Source of the DNA: Sodiomyces alkalinus F11 | Taxonomy: Eukaryota > Ascomycota > Sordariomycetes > Glomerellales > Plectosphaerellaceae | Length of the DNA: 64,000 bases | Direction of reading: 5' to 3' | NCBI RefSeq assembly: GCF_003711515.1 | Contig: NW_021167088.1 | Span: forward strand, 40,249-104,248 | Shown: one piece after another, positions 47,213 through 57,289 of the stretch | Layout: each line of letters starts with the position of its first letter | How positions within the stretch are numbered: the first letter of the stretch is position 1 | Program-made: the position numbers and the translations under genes | Notes under the pieces: model-generated | The model's input: the letters and a program-made list of their open reading frames with translations, nothing else | Told to the model about the DNA's origin: nothing | Databases searched by the model: none

Positions 47213-47589
47213 CTTGATGTGGTTGAAGAGGACTCAGCGAAGGGGGAGGAGGACCAGCGACGGGAGCAAGAGAGAGACAAGGAGGTAGAACTCGGTTCGG
47301 TGTACATGGATCTTCACTTTGGTGAGCGGTCTGAACGAACGCTGAAAAAAAAAAAAAATCAAGCTCCGGTTGGCTATCTTATCTTATCGCACCGGGAATT
47401 GTGGCAATGATGGGGAACCAAGGTGGGTCGAAGATGGAGCCGAGAAAAAGCCGGCGCCGGCGCAAGGAGAAACAAACCGGACTTGGATTTCGCCAACCTC
47501 AACTCACCACTTCCGAACGTCCAAACTTTTTGTTGCTTCCACCACCAAACATCAAGCATCAATTCGTCGAAACGCATCATCCTGCAAAC
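47213..47589. promoter_or_regulatory. divergent RLP24/PAM18 promoter region
   Basis: 377 bp between start codons of two housekeeping genes. It contains a run of 12-14 A at about 47345-47357 and a purine-rich tract next to RLP24 (47225-47285). Such A-tracts commonly mark nucleosome-free fungal promoters. No other coding sequence. Confidence 0.5.
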
Positions 47590-48042
47590 ATGGCGTCTGC
47601 TCTTGCCTGGGGAACCGGAGTCGCCGTAGCTGCCTTCTTGGTACGTCCCAGCAAACGGTGTACGACGAGACAACGCGAACGCTAACAAATGCTTGACAGG
47701 GCCGGGCAGGTCTCGTGGCATGGCGGCGATCGCGCGGCGGTGTTGGCGCGATGGGCAAGGCCTTTTACAAAGGCGGTTTTGAGCCCAAGATGAATAAGAG
47801 AGAAGCGTCGCTCGTCCTCTCGCTCAAGTAAGCCAGAGCATCCTCCTTGGACTTTTTGAGAGGAAGACAAAGTGTCCTAACGGGCATTCCCTCTACGTAG
47901 CGAGCGGGCCATCACCAAAGACAAAGTACGCAAAGCGCATCGGACTCTCATGTTGTTGAATCACCCCGACCGAGGCGGCAGCCCCTATTTGGCGACCAAG
48001 ATCAACGAGGCAAAGGAGCTCTTGGAGAAATCAGCATCATGA
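47590..48042 (+). CDS. PAM18: mitochondrial import motor J-protein Pam18/Tim14
   Basis: Stimulates mitochondrial Hsp70 at the TIM23 import channel. Three exons, 47590-47640, 47700-47827 and 47901-48042 (introns 59 and 73 nt), give 106 residues. The N-terminus [20 protein letters not shown] is the single inner-membrane helix. [19 protein letters not shown], completed as [20 protein letters not shown], is the typical Pam18 J-like domain entry, and the J motif HPD is at 81-83 in [13 protein letters not shown]. The protein ends [13 protein letters not shown]. Length matches compact fungal Pam18. Both splice junctions fall where the homologous protein reads continuously. It lies head-to-head with RLP24. 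Confidence 0.95.
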
Positions 48043-49171
48043 CAGAACTACGAACTTCCCGCCCTTTTTTTCGAGGGAAGCTAAGACGTTTTTCGAATGT
48101 CCCCCGGAAGGGATTCTGCGGGCAGCTCTATGTGGCTGCCCCTTGTACTTGTAGCAACAGGCTGGTTCGAGACATAGCGATGGCGTTTTTGATTCCGGTT
48201 TGGTTTCAATGCAATACGCATTCCGTGCTGGGATGAGTAGAAGGATGTTTGTTAGATATGATACTCAGGGCTGACAAGCTCGGTCTTTTTCTCTCTCCTC
48301 ATACCCCTCTCAGCTTGGCTTTTTCCTTGAGCGTTTTCAGCTCTGAAGGAATGAAATGGGTCCTTTCGAACCACGTTTCTCAGACTGATACCCTTCTCCT
48401 ACGCATACATGAAGTTGGATTGCCGGCAAGCAGAGTGCGCCACACTACCGCAGCACTGGCATAATTCAACTTCATCCAGGAAAGAAGTAGGTGGAAGTCC
48501 ACGGAAATAATACCATTGGGTAATATACAAGCTTTGGGGCCAGGTAAGTAAGGTAGCTAGCTAGCTGGTGCAGGAGGATGAGGATTGTATGCTCATACAG
48601 ATTTGCCTTACCTTGTCTTCCCCTTGTGGTTTATGTACTTACTCATAGACAGGAGGAGATCAGTTCTTTACTGTCCTAGTAACCTGGTCTTCACGTCAAG
48701 TTATAGAGGGCAGTACTATTATAACCTGTTATTACACACAGATATTGATGGGATAAAAGGTAACTTCTCTAAGGTACTGTCTTGAATTTCTCTGTTGATA
48801 TTGTGTGCCCTTCTTTCTGCCCGGAGTCACGTCTTCCATAACCACCTACGGACTTAAATCCGACTCCGCTCTTTTCAATTGTTCTTTGTCGTCATGTTTG
48901 CTTTGAACTATCGTTACCAGGTAGTACGGTGCTACTACTTGCCCCCTTCTAGGTACGGTAGGAGGATAGGTGAAGGTACCTGCCTTTGAAGGATGCTTGA
49001 GCGCCTGGTCGACTATACCTTACCTTCTTCCCCCGTACCTGTCAACCCTTATCTGGACTTCAACCTTCCAAACTCCTTTAAGCCGCTGACTTCTGGCCTG
49101 GAGTGTCTTCACCACCACTTGATACTTCGTATCTGTCAGCACTCTGCGCTCCTGAGAACTGTTGGTTCAAC
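48043..49171. other. intergenic region, no gene seen
   Basis: About 1.1 kb between PAM18 and the Gfd2-like gene. It has TAGCTAGCTAGC at 48555-48566 and AGGTACCTG near 48975. Only short frames without similarity. Confidence 0.5.
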
Positions 49172-50990
49172 ATGGAAGACCACTTCACTATGGATGATCG
49201 TTGGGGGCATATGGAGGGCATCCTTGGCCCCTATTATCCCGGAAACGATCGGCTTGAAGACGAAGTCTCGTCGATCCCTGAGTTCGATGCACATCCCCAG
49301 CTGATCGATCTGAACTATGTTCGCGAAGAACTCGAAAAGTCGGATAATCTGGCATCGGCTGCCATGAAGTCCAAAAAATCCGGCTCTTCATACGGTACCT
49401 ACACGCCATTGCCTCCAAGTTCTTGCAACCCGGATCCCGCCAAGGCCCAGCTGCTCCTGAAGGAGGAGTTCCCTGATTTCTGTAGTCTGGAGATAGGCGA
49501 GCTCTCTGAAGAGGGAACGAACTTCGTCTCCTGGGATCTTGCCGTCCGGTACCCCCAACTGTATATTGGAATCCGAAACCGTCCCAGGGTATGTGGTCTG
49601 AGTTCTCTTTATCCTATTGAAGCGTCTCTGACATGACTTGATCTATCCTTTCTAGGCGACGCCGCTGTTTGAACGTATCTTCGAAGGTCACGTTTGGGAT
49701 TTGTAGGTGTCCTGTTTTCTCCTACGTCTTCACCCCCTTCCAAGCTATTACCCCCCTCAGCTGACTTTCGTCCTCATCTTTAGCTTCTACATCTATAATC
49801 CCAAGGATCTACCGGCCTTCCCTAAGCTGTTTGTTCCCACCAAGCAGTTCAGCCATTTCCTGGAGTTTGTGAATGCCACTTTGGGCATCGTCCTCACCAT
49901 TCCCGAAGGCCCGCCGAGTCAGAATTTCTTTGTCCACTTTGGTGCCCAGGGCACTCTCCGTCCACGCTATCTCGGCCGTTGCGCCAGCCAGTCGGAGTTC
50001 CTTGCCATCAAAGACCGGGTGCCCCCTGTTCATGACCAAGATGTCTGCGCGGGCGCCTCTCCCGACAGCATTGCGAGCCTTCTGGAGAAGCTCAGACTTG
50101 TTGAAAAGTCATCCAGAAAGAGCAAAGTCAAGACCAAGAAACAAACGAAAGCGGCGGAACAGCGCAGGGAAAGCCTTCATCTCGTTCAGCGGTGCTTAGG
50201 TCTTCGGCCAGCCGCACGCGGTCATTCTGATCCGAATGATTCTCCTCTCGCCTTGGACATCCACGGCGCCGTCCCGTATGGCCGAGACATGGACGTCGTC
50301 TTTGCGTCCATCGACATCGAGGTCGCCGAGCAGTCTCACAAGACCGTTCTCGAAGTTGGCATTTCCACTTTCGACTCTCGTCGCATCGTCGACGCCCCTC
50401 CCGGCGACACCGCTCGAAACTGGATGCCCTTCATCCAAAGCCACCATCTGCGTGTCTACGACTACCGCTTCATGTGCAATACGAAGTATGTCAAGGGCTG
50501 TCCTGACAACTTTAATTTCGGGTACGTCCACATGTTTCCCTAGGGTTTGATTAGACTTGGAAAACTAACCCACCGAAGTGAGAGTGAGATGCCCAAGCTC
50601 GCTAATCTTGCCGACCGCATCCTCGCCATCCTGTCCGACTGCAATAAACCGGACCACGACGAAACAGCACCTGAGGAAAACAGACAGCAACGACCCCTGA
50701 TTCTTGTCGGGCACGGAATCACTGCTGATATTGGCTTCCTCGCGAACATGAACGTTGATCCTGTCGAAATGAAGGGTTTTGTCCAGTGCATCGACACTCA
50801 GGACATGGACCGGGCCTGGCGCAGTTTGACCGCCAGTCGCTCCCTCGGCACTGTGCTCAATGATCTCGATCTTGCCCACTCCAACCTTCATAACGCCGGA
50901 AACGACGCCGCCTATACGCTCCAGGCCATGTTGGGCTTAGCTGTCAGCGCCCGCCTGTCCGAGCTTGACGAGGCGAAGACTAAGACTTAA
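49172..50990 (+). CDS. Gfd2/YDR514C-like DEDDh 3'-5' exonuclease-domain protein
   Basis: Four exons, 49172-49588, 49656-49702, 49784-50521 and 50579-50990 (introns 67, 81 and 57 nt), give 537 residues. The start is the ATG of MEDHFTMDDRWG. The N-terminal half (about 80-250) is a conserved but unnamed region with VSWDLAVRYPQLYIGIRNRP and FYIYNPKDLPAFPKLF. A Lys-rich linker follows, then the RNase-H-fold: FASIDIEVAEQ (first Asp and Glu, near 332-334), VLEVGISTFD, LILVGHGITADIGFL (second Asp) and SNLHNAGNDAAYTLQAML (catalytic His and last Asp). The complete DEDDh set suggests active nuclease. Relatives include yeast Gfd2 and YDR514C; Neurospora QIP has a related fold. Substrate is unknown. The last acceptor is AAG with a perfect CTAAC branch site. 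It converges on Ku80 with 283 bp between stops. Confidence 0.85.
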
Positions 50991-51273
50991 CCTCGAATCC
51001 AAGGACCATTAGGGACCGGCTTAAGACATAGGATATCCGTGGGCAGGATACACTATACGTTTCGGCGTAACGAGGCTTGTCCAGTGTGAATGGGTGGAGG
51101 TCAAAGGTCAAAGGTACCCGTATAGAGTCTCTGCAACCAGGGTGCAGACAAAGGGAGGATCGCGGACTTGCCACATCAGATGTTCGCCATTTTTCTCCAT
51201 TAAGAATGCTTGTCCTTTTGTATTTTATTTTATTTTAACAACACGGTAAAGTCATTGCATCGCGTGGACTTAG

Positions 51274-53964
51274 CTACTTTGCTTTGAGAAACTGAAGGCC
51301 GTGTTAGTTTGCGCATCCTCTGCCCGAGGGGAAGATGCATAGCAGAACGAGATGGGAAAGGGGGCAGAGAAGCCAGACGGACACAATGACATGATGATTG
51401 AGTCTCACATACCTCCTGTGCCTCCTCACTCGTGACACCTGACAGCTCTGACTGAGTCTGATCAATCAGTCCCAGCCGGCTCGTCCTAACCTTCCACCAC
51501 ATCTCACGTCGGTCGCCCCCCAGCTCGCCCGCCAATAGTCGCTTCTTGAAGTCCCGTGCAAAGGCGTTGTAGATATCAGGTTCATCCAATTCGATGAGTT
51601 CGGTGCGCATGACGCTCATGGCTTCGAGGGCGCGTGCGTACAGGGAGTCGCCAAAGCTGTCAGTCACTAGACCGCGGATGACCTCGCCCATCTGCTTAGA
51701 GGCCTCCTGGATGTGCTCCATATCCATAGCGGAGGAGACGGCCTGCTTGAATTCTGGGATGGCGTTGTCGCGGGTCACTAGGCGCGGGCGCTTGGGCTGC
51801 GCGTCGAGGAGGGCATCGACGTCCAGGCCAGAGAGGGGCTTGACGGTCTCGCGTTTGCGTTTCGATTTCGCCTTTGGTGGAACTGTGGAGGATTTCCGAA
51901 TTGTCAGCTCGGAAGAGAGGTAATAATTCGGGGGCATTGATGGAGGGGAAGAGAAACTCGGCAGGACAGGATATGCAAACGTACCTTTCTTGACTTCGGC
52001 CGCTTCTATGAGGCTGTTAATCTCTCGCTTGGACATCGCGATGAGGTCCTCTGGAGGGGTAGCGTAGCGGACGAGAGTGGGTGGGATGGGTTCGATTTTG
52101 CCGTTCGATTTGAGCGCGCGGTCACGAACGGCTTGGTTGATGCGGTGGATGACAGGGTTGAAGGACTCATCAATAGGAGCGTATTCCGCAGGTTGTCTGG
52201 TGGAGACGCAAGGTCGGTTAGCAGCCGTTGTAAGACCCAGGCTTGATCGACTCGTTGAGAAAAGGGGCTGCTTACCCATTATCATTCTTGCCAAACGTAT
52301 CCAAATCCATCGCATCGACGTAGTTACTCATAGCGAATGAAAGCTCGTCGGTCGGCAGTAGGCGATGGTTTGTAAGAGTTTGGCCGGTAACAGTGACGAC
52401 GCGGTCCAGGGGCGGGAACTGGTATGAGCGGACATCCTCAGCGAAAGGGAGAGGGACGTCGTAGAGGCATTCGAAATCCGGGTCTACGCACGGAGCGAGG
52501 AGGACAAGCAATGGGTCCTTGCCGTCCTTGAGGACGATGCGGGCGACGGCGTAGCTAGAGCGCTCATAGAGGGCGTGGATGAGGGATGAGAGGGCCAATC
52601 GGGAACGCTCGTCGTACTTGCTTGCCACGGTCATACAAGATTCTCCCATGCTCAAGAAGGGTTCATACTAAGAATGCGTCAGTTGTCAACATATCAATGG
52701 GTTTTTTTTTCAAGGGCGAAGAGGTCTGGTCTGTTGCCAGGAGAGATGTACCTTGTCATCGGCGACGAAGCCCAGAATGGAGAAGCTCTTCGTGGTTTCG
52801 AGCTTGGTGATGTTCCACTCGGATTCGCTGATATGGACTGCCGTCCTGCCATACTCGTACCCCTTGGCCAGAGAGTCAAACTCGACATCCCGCTTACCGC
52901 CAGGGGCCTTAGGATCATCGACCTTGTAGTTTCTGGCCTGTTTGACGGCGGCGAAATTAGTGATTCCCTCAATCCCCTCCATCTCCTCGCCGTCAAGGTG
53001 TTGGGATTGCGTTGTTTGTTGTCCGGATTTAACGACGACGGTGCTCGCGGAGGGGGGCGCAGCCAACTTTGTCTTGAAGTAGCGTTCGACATGGATGCTC
53101 ATAGGGGACGGGTGTTTGGGGTCCTTTGGGTCTCCCAACGTCAGAAGCCCATCATACGTTTTGTACGGCCTAGTTGTCTTGATACGCGGATTGTCCACTT
53201 CGTCGATGGCTTCGGCAATTGTAGCGAAGTGAGCATCCTTGCATCTTGACACTAGGTCTTTCAGAAGCGCTTCATTGTGTTTCTGTGCTGCCATTAGTGA
53301 TGTGCTCACAAGAGGTTCTCCCGCCCTCGATGTGCCAACCTTCTGTGTCGGCTTGTCTTCTTCCTTGAAGCCGTATTCTGGGTCGTCAAAATCCACGCCA
53401 CTTGAGACCATCGTGGTTAGTTTCCCCCTCAGCTTGCAATTGCAATAAATGCATTACCGATCATACTCACAGTACAATCACTTCAACACCGTCCTCGTCC
53501 GCCTTCTCGACGATTTGGTCCATCCCATCGGCATCAATAGGGGCCGTGCCGTCGGTAATAAGATACACCCTTCGTGTGTACTTGAGTTTCTTGGTAAAAG
53601 TGGACAACATCTGGAGGGCCACGACAATGGCTGATAGAGCGTCACCAGTCTCAGTGTTGCTCGGTTTGATGACGGCCTGTAGGTCCTTGAGCGACGACAT
53701 GGTCATGGGCCCTATCTCTTGTAGAATGGAGATGTTTTCGTAACCAGCCTCATCCTGGATGCTGTCGATGTGTCGTGTCTCATCAGTCCTCAGCCCGATA
53801 ACACCAACCGTCCAGGTTTTGCGCGATGCAGCCACGATGGTGGTGATCTTGTCCCATACATAGCGCAAGCTGTAATCAAGGTCAGATTGGACACGGCCAT
53901 TGTGACAATCGCCCATTGGTGTGCCAACGTCGATGATGAACACGGATGCTTGCTTGTCCGCCAT
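51274..53964 (-). CDS. KU80: Ku80 subunit of the DNA-end-binding Ku heterodimer
   Basis: Binds double-strand DNA ends with Ku70 and starts non-homologous end joining; also guards telomeres. Six exons: 53964-53471, 53400-52752, 52667-52276, 52196-51985, 51882-51413 and 51291-51274; introns are 70-121 nt. The 744 residues include the von Willebrand-like N-terminal domain (ASVFIIDVGTPMGDC, YLITDGTAPIDADGMDQI, VEVIVL joined to GVDFDDPEYG), the Ku core (TTRPYKTYDGLLTLGDP, KGYEYGRTAVHISESEWNI, SMGESCMTVA, VPLPFAEDVRSYQFPPLD) and the C-terminal helical domain (ARDFKKRLLAGELGGDRREM, LGLIDQTQSELSGVTSEEA). The last exon is only 18 nt (FLKAK, stop) and is the least certain part. Known as mus-52 in Neurospora. 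Nuclear. Confidence 0.96.
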
Positions 53965-54486
53965 GCTGGAAGGGATCCGACATGCGTGTTCAGGTGAATA
54001 TCGAGGACATGAACATGAGGCTGTGGTGCAGGAAAGAGTTGTGTTCAAAATGCCGATGCTTTTAAAGGAATTACTTCGAAGGACACTGAGTTGAGAAACA
54101 CCAAAACACCAAGACAGGTCAAGCTTGAATACTCCAATGTTTATGAGCAAGGTAGCCGGCGCCGCTTGTTTAGGCAGAAGGCGGCTCCTGGGAGGGACCC
54201 TTGTAAGCAGAGTTGACGTTGCCGACACGCGGGCCAAGACAAGTGGGTGAGACGCGACATCACGTGATATCGCGATACGTTACCTGGCGGGGATGGCGAT
54301 AACTGATCAGCTACCACAAGCACAGGCCACGTGTGGTCGTCATGATGATCCGTGCAGATGTTAGTAGCAAGCATCATTAATCCCTCCTCAGTAAATATCT
54401 CGACAGCCAGAACACAACACCACAATAATTTGTTCGAATCTTCTCTTATATCATCTTTGAGGGAGGATCCAAGACCGTCACTCACA
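53965..54486. promoter_or_regulatory. divergent Ku80/TMEM205-like promoter with adjoining palindromes
   Basis: 522 bp between start codons. At 54259-54268 is ATCACGTGAT, a perfect palindrome containing the bHLH E-box CACGTG (Cbf1-type TCACGTGA). It overlaps by one base TATCGCGATA (54268-54277), a second perfect palindrome. A second CACGTG lies near 54328. The motifs are seen directly; any factor binding is inference. Confidence 0.5.
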
Positions 54487-55273
54487 ATGGCTAACTCGGG
54501 CGTATTCTCGTTGGCCCCGTACCACATCATCTCGTAAGCTCATTCAAGCTTCATCGTCGAGCATCGTAGCTTATACCTCGTGTGAATGCTCATCTCTGAC
54601 TTGATAACAGGTACGGGACCTTGCTTGGAACAACATTCTTTCATGTGAGAAACAACTCTGTTCCCTTTCGGATGGACAGCGCCCTGTCTGGTCAACAGAG
54701 CTGATCATTCATCCGTCTCGTCTAGAGCTTCATCAATGGCACGACCATGTTTCGCGTCCTGGAGCGGCCTTCGTTCTCCCTGGTGCAATCCCACCTCTTT
54801 CCCATCTACTTTACCCTTCAGACCGCCCTCCCTGCTGTCCTCGCTTTGACGTATCCCGGAAGCAACAACCCGTTCGGAGTGGCTTCGGGAATTGCGGGCA
54901 TTTTCGACGGGTCGAAACGCTATTGCACCCTTCTCCCCATCGCCGCCATGTTCATCACTGGTGCCCTCAACTTGTTTGTCCTCCTACCTGCTACTAAGAA
55001 AGTCATGGCCGAGCGTCACGATCAGGGTAAGACGTCTTCCTCCCCCGCCCGCCCCCCTCTTCTGTAATAGAGGGGACTGCACCAGTTAACCTTCCGGACT
55101 CTACAGAGAAGAAGGACGGCAAGAAGAGCTACGACGCGGCCCCACATTCCCAGGAGATGCAGAAGCTGAACAAGCGCTTTGGTAAAGTGCATGGTATTTC
55201 ATCGCTGCTTAACCTGACGACCTTCTTTGCCGCTGTCGCATATGGCTTCACGCTGGCGTCGCGGATCGCTTAG
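54487..55273 (+). CDS. TMEM205-like (DUF4149) membrane protein
   Basis: Four exons, 54487-54533, 54611-54644, 54726-55026 and 55107-55273 (introns 77, 81 and 80 nt), give 182 residues. Motifs: APYHIISYGTLLGTTFFHSF (helix 1), FINGTTMFRVLERPSFSLVQ, LFPIYFTLQTALPAVLALTY, a third hydrophobic stretch LLPIAAMFITGALNLFVLLP followed by TKKVMAERH, a charged loop, LNKRFGKVHGISSLLNL and a last helix AAVAYGFTLASRIA. This is the DUF4149 family pattern, which includes human TMEM205; the fungal role is not known. Four membrane helices are likely. All junctions keep frame and the second exon is only 34 nt. It is divergent from Ku80 and converges on the small gene at 55662-55997. Confidence 0.86.
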
Positions 55274-55661
55274 ATTGACATGAGCGAGCTTTGTAATAAC
55301 GCCACCTGCTTGCACCAAGGGGTAGAGCAGAGCATCATCTGCCTCACGATTCTGTATTGTACCAAAATCTCGACCACTCCATAACAGCTCCATAGGTCAG
55401 ACCAGCATATCTATCCATCCTGACGCTAATCCTAAACTCCATCGCTTCGACGGTTGGCAATGGGGATGTTCGTGCCTTGGTTAAAAGATATCCAACCGAG
55501 TGACGTAGCCAAATACTCCGAGCGCCCCCAAGAGTCAGATATGGGCCCCCTCGCCAAAACACGACAAAAGAGGAAGAAAAGATCCGAGGAGGGCCCTGTG
55601 ATCGATGATTTTACAACCTGATCAGCGGTCACACTGGCTGTGCACGATGCGACCCATGTCC

Positions 55662-55997
55662 TCAATGGAGCTCGTTCATGTTGCTCCGTCGTCGCTCAAT
55701 GTTACGCAACTCGGCCGCCATGTCTTCACTGCTAGCGAAGAGCTGGCGCTTGGCTTTTTCGAGATTGACGGCGCGCTCCTCGTTGGCTCTCTTGTTGTCT
55801 CGAGTTGCCTGGGCGTCGTAGGACGTGAGTCCATTTTGAGATGGAGGTTTGAACTCTTTTGGAGACCTCGTTTGCATTGCTGTCGACTTCTCAACCTTGG
55901 TGGTTTCGATGCCTACTTTTGCGTGAATACCAGTCTGATCTCCCTGGGAGCCAACAGTAGACTTGTTGGCCTCATTGTCACGAGCCGAGGAAGACAT
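55662..55997 (-). CDS. small hypothetical protein
   Basis: Single-exon frame of 111 residues from the ATG at 55997. It is hydrophilic: a Ser/Thr/Lys-rich first half and a charged helix in the second half (RDNKRANEERAVNLEKAKRQ, then MAAELRNIERRRSNMNELH), which could form a coiled coil. No cysteine, signal peptide or membrane segment. No family recognised. The even charge pattern and ATG context suggest a real protein, perhaps mitochondrial or cytosolic. It is the last apparently intact gene before the right-hand repeat island. Confidence 0.5.
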   Translation of the reverse strand: MSSSARDNEANKSTVGSQGDQTGIHAKVGIETTKVEKSTAMQTRSPKEFKPPSQNGLTSYDAQATRDNKRANEERAVNLEKAKRQLFASSEDMAAELRNIERRRSNMNELH

Positions 55998-56744
55998 GGT
56001 GTTGTTAGAAGGGAGGAGGGGGTCTGTAGATCCGAGACGTCGGGCCCGTCCGTCTGTAGGCGTCGGTGACAGGAGGGCGAATCGGGGACAGATTCCGAAA
56101 TAAGAGGAGATTCAGCTGGGATGGCGGTCTTGATGAGCAATATGTGATGGATTAGCGCGAATTAGGCACGGAAACATGTAGTGGTGGTCGCAGAGCCGAG
56201 AAGGGTCTAAGGGAGAACTGTACGCCATAGCGTGGGAAGCGGAATCGTACCTGATGTGCCAAACTGGCATACGATATACAACCCGTAGGTGACCCTGCTA
56301 AGGATGTAGTCGTGGTGCAGGGGCTACGGGAATCTCCCGGGCAGATCTTGGGGCCAAGCTCTATAGATCTCGCAAGGCGAACCTATATATGCAACTGCAA
56401 GGCAAAACCGGTCCTTCGCGGGTTCGATTCGATGTCTCTTGACGCCCGGGGTTGAGAGTACAGATATATCATCTAGCCCTTTGGTTTATAATGCCCAAGA
56501 CATTTCGAACGGAGGAGGGGTCCTAGAGGAAATTCGAAAAAGACTCGGGCAAGGCTTTTGTGCGCGAACTTTAATCCTTTCCAGTTTCGACACGACGCCA
56601 TATGGCTTTTGTGGCAGCTCCTGGACACTCTTCTCCATGGTTATAGTTGTGATAAAGTTCCGTTCGTCAGTCGGGATGTTCCAATAAAGCAGGCCAAAAG
56701 GACGAGAAACAGCCTAAGGTACTAAACACACGAGAAACAACCTG
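55998..56744. other. intergenic border region, no gene seen
   Basis: About 750 bp between the last gene and the inverted-repeat element. Short frames only. It contains GGTTCGATTC at 56421-56430, which resembles a Pol III B box but has no tRNA fold around it. Confidence 0.5.
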
Positions 56745-56904
56745 CCTACCCGGGTTTAGGGGGGTATAGGACAGAGCCCGATAACTGGTCAGTCTGTCAA
56801 CAGTCTTAGAACATCATGTCGACAGAAATTTCTCTGTCCTGGCTCTGGTCAGAGCAAAAGTCTCTGTCCGAGCTCTGACCTATAAACCCCCCCTCCCGGG
56901 TAGG
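56745..56904. mobile_element. short terminal-inverted-repeat (MITE-like) element
   Basis: The left end (56745-56770) reads CCTACCCGGG, then a G-rich run and TATAGG. The right end (56879-56904) is the inverted form: CCTATA, a C-rich run, then CCCGGGTAGG. The ten outermost and six innermost bases match perfectly as inverted repeats. The ~110-bp core contains several GGACAGAG and GCTCTGACC-type sequences, also partly inverted. No coding capacity. No target-site duplication is clear. It sits just outside the RIP-mutated copia element. Confidence 0.55.
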
Positions 56905-57289
56905 TGGTCAGACGGACTACCCGTATACCAGGATATGAAATCGTCTAGTGAAAGGTGTCATATTCTATCACGTGAGCCACGGTATAGTGCTCTCCTATTA
57001 GTTAGAGGTGCCCTATTATCCTCGCTTAGAAGGTGGTAGATATATTTAGGACACGTATACCCGCCCCCTTTTTCTTTCTCTTTTATAGATAATATAATTA
57101 TATATTTCCTGAATTAACGCTCCCTATAAGCATGCTCCCGTTAATTTAATAGTTATAAGCCCGGGTGGTAGTAGTAACTAGTAACTTCCTGCTAATCTAT
57201 TATCTACGTTTATTTTTATATGCTTCTATAGTATTACGGAGCCCTCCTACGCTCTCTCTCCTAATAATAAGCTCTTATTCGCTAAACCC
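56905..57289. other. transition into the right RIP island, possible 5' end of the copia element
   Basis: TA content rises and TG/CA fall across this stretch. It includes a pyrimidine tract at 57063-57085 and could be a 5' LTR, but I see no matching copy after the element's 3' end and no primer-binding site. Confidence 0.35.

Noticed and set aside
56421..56430. GGTTCGATTC resembling a Pol III B box (tRNA gene).
   Set aside because: No T-stem, acceptor stem or A box can be paired around it on either strand.
4000..56900. A biosynthetic gene cluster, polyketide synthase or nonribosomal peptide synthetase.
   Set aside because: None of the recognised genes is a backbone or tailoring enzyme; the set is housekeeping.
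56905..57289. 5' LTR of the copia element.
   Set aside because: No matching copy after 62500, no clear TG...CA ends and no primer-binding site could be read.
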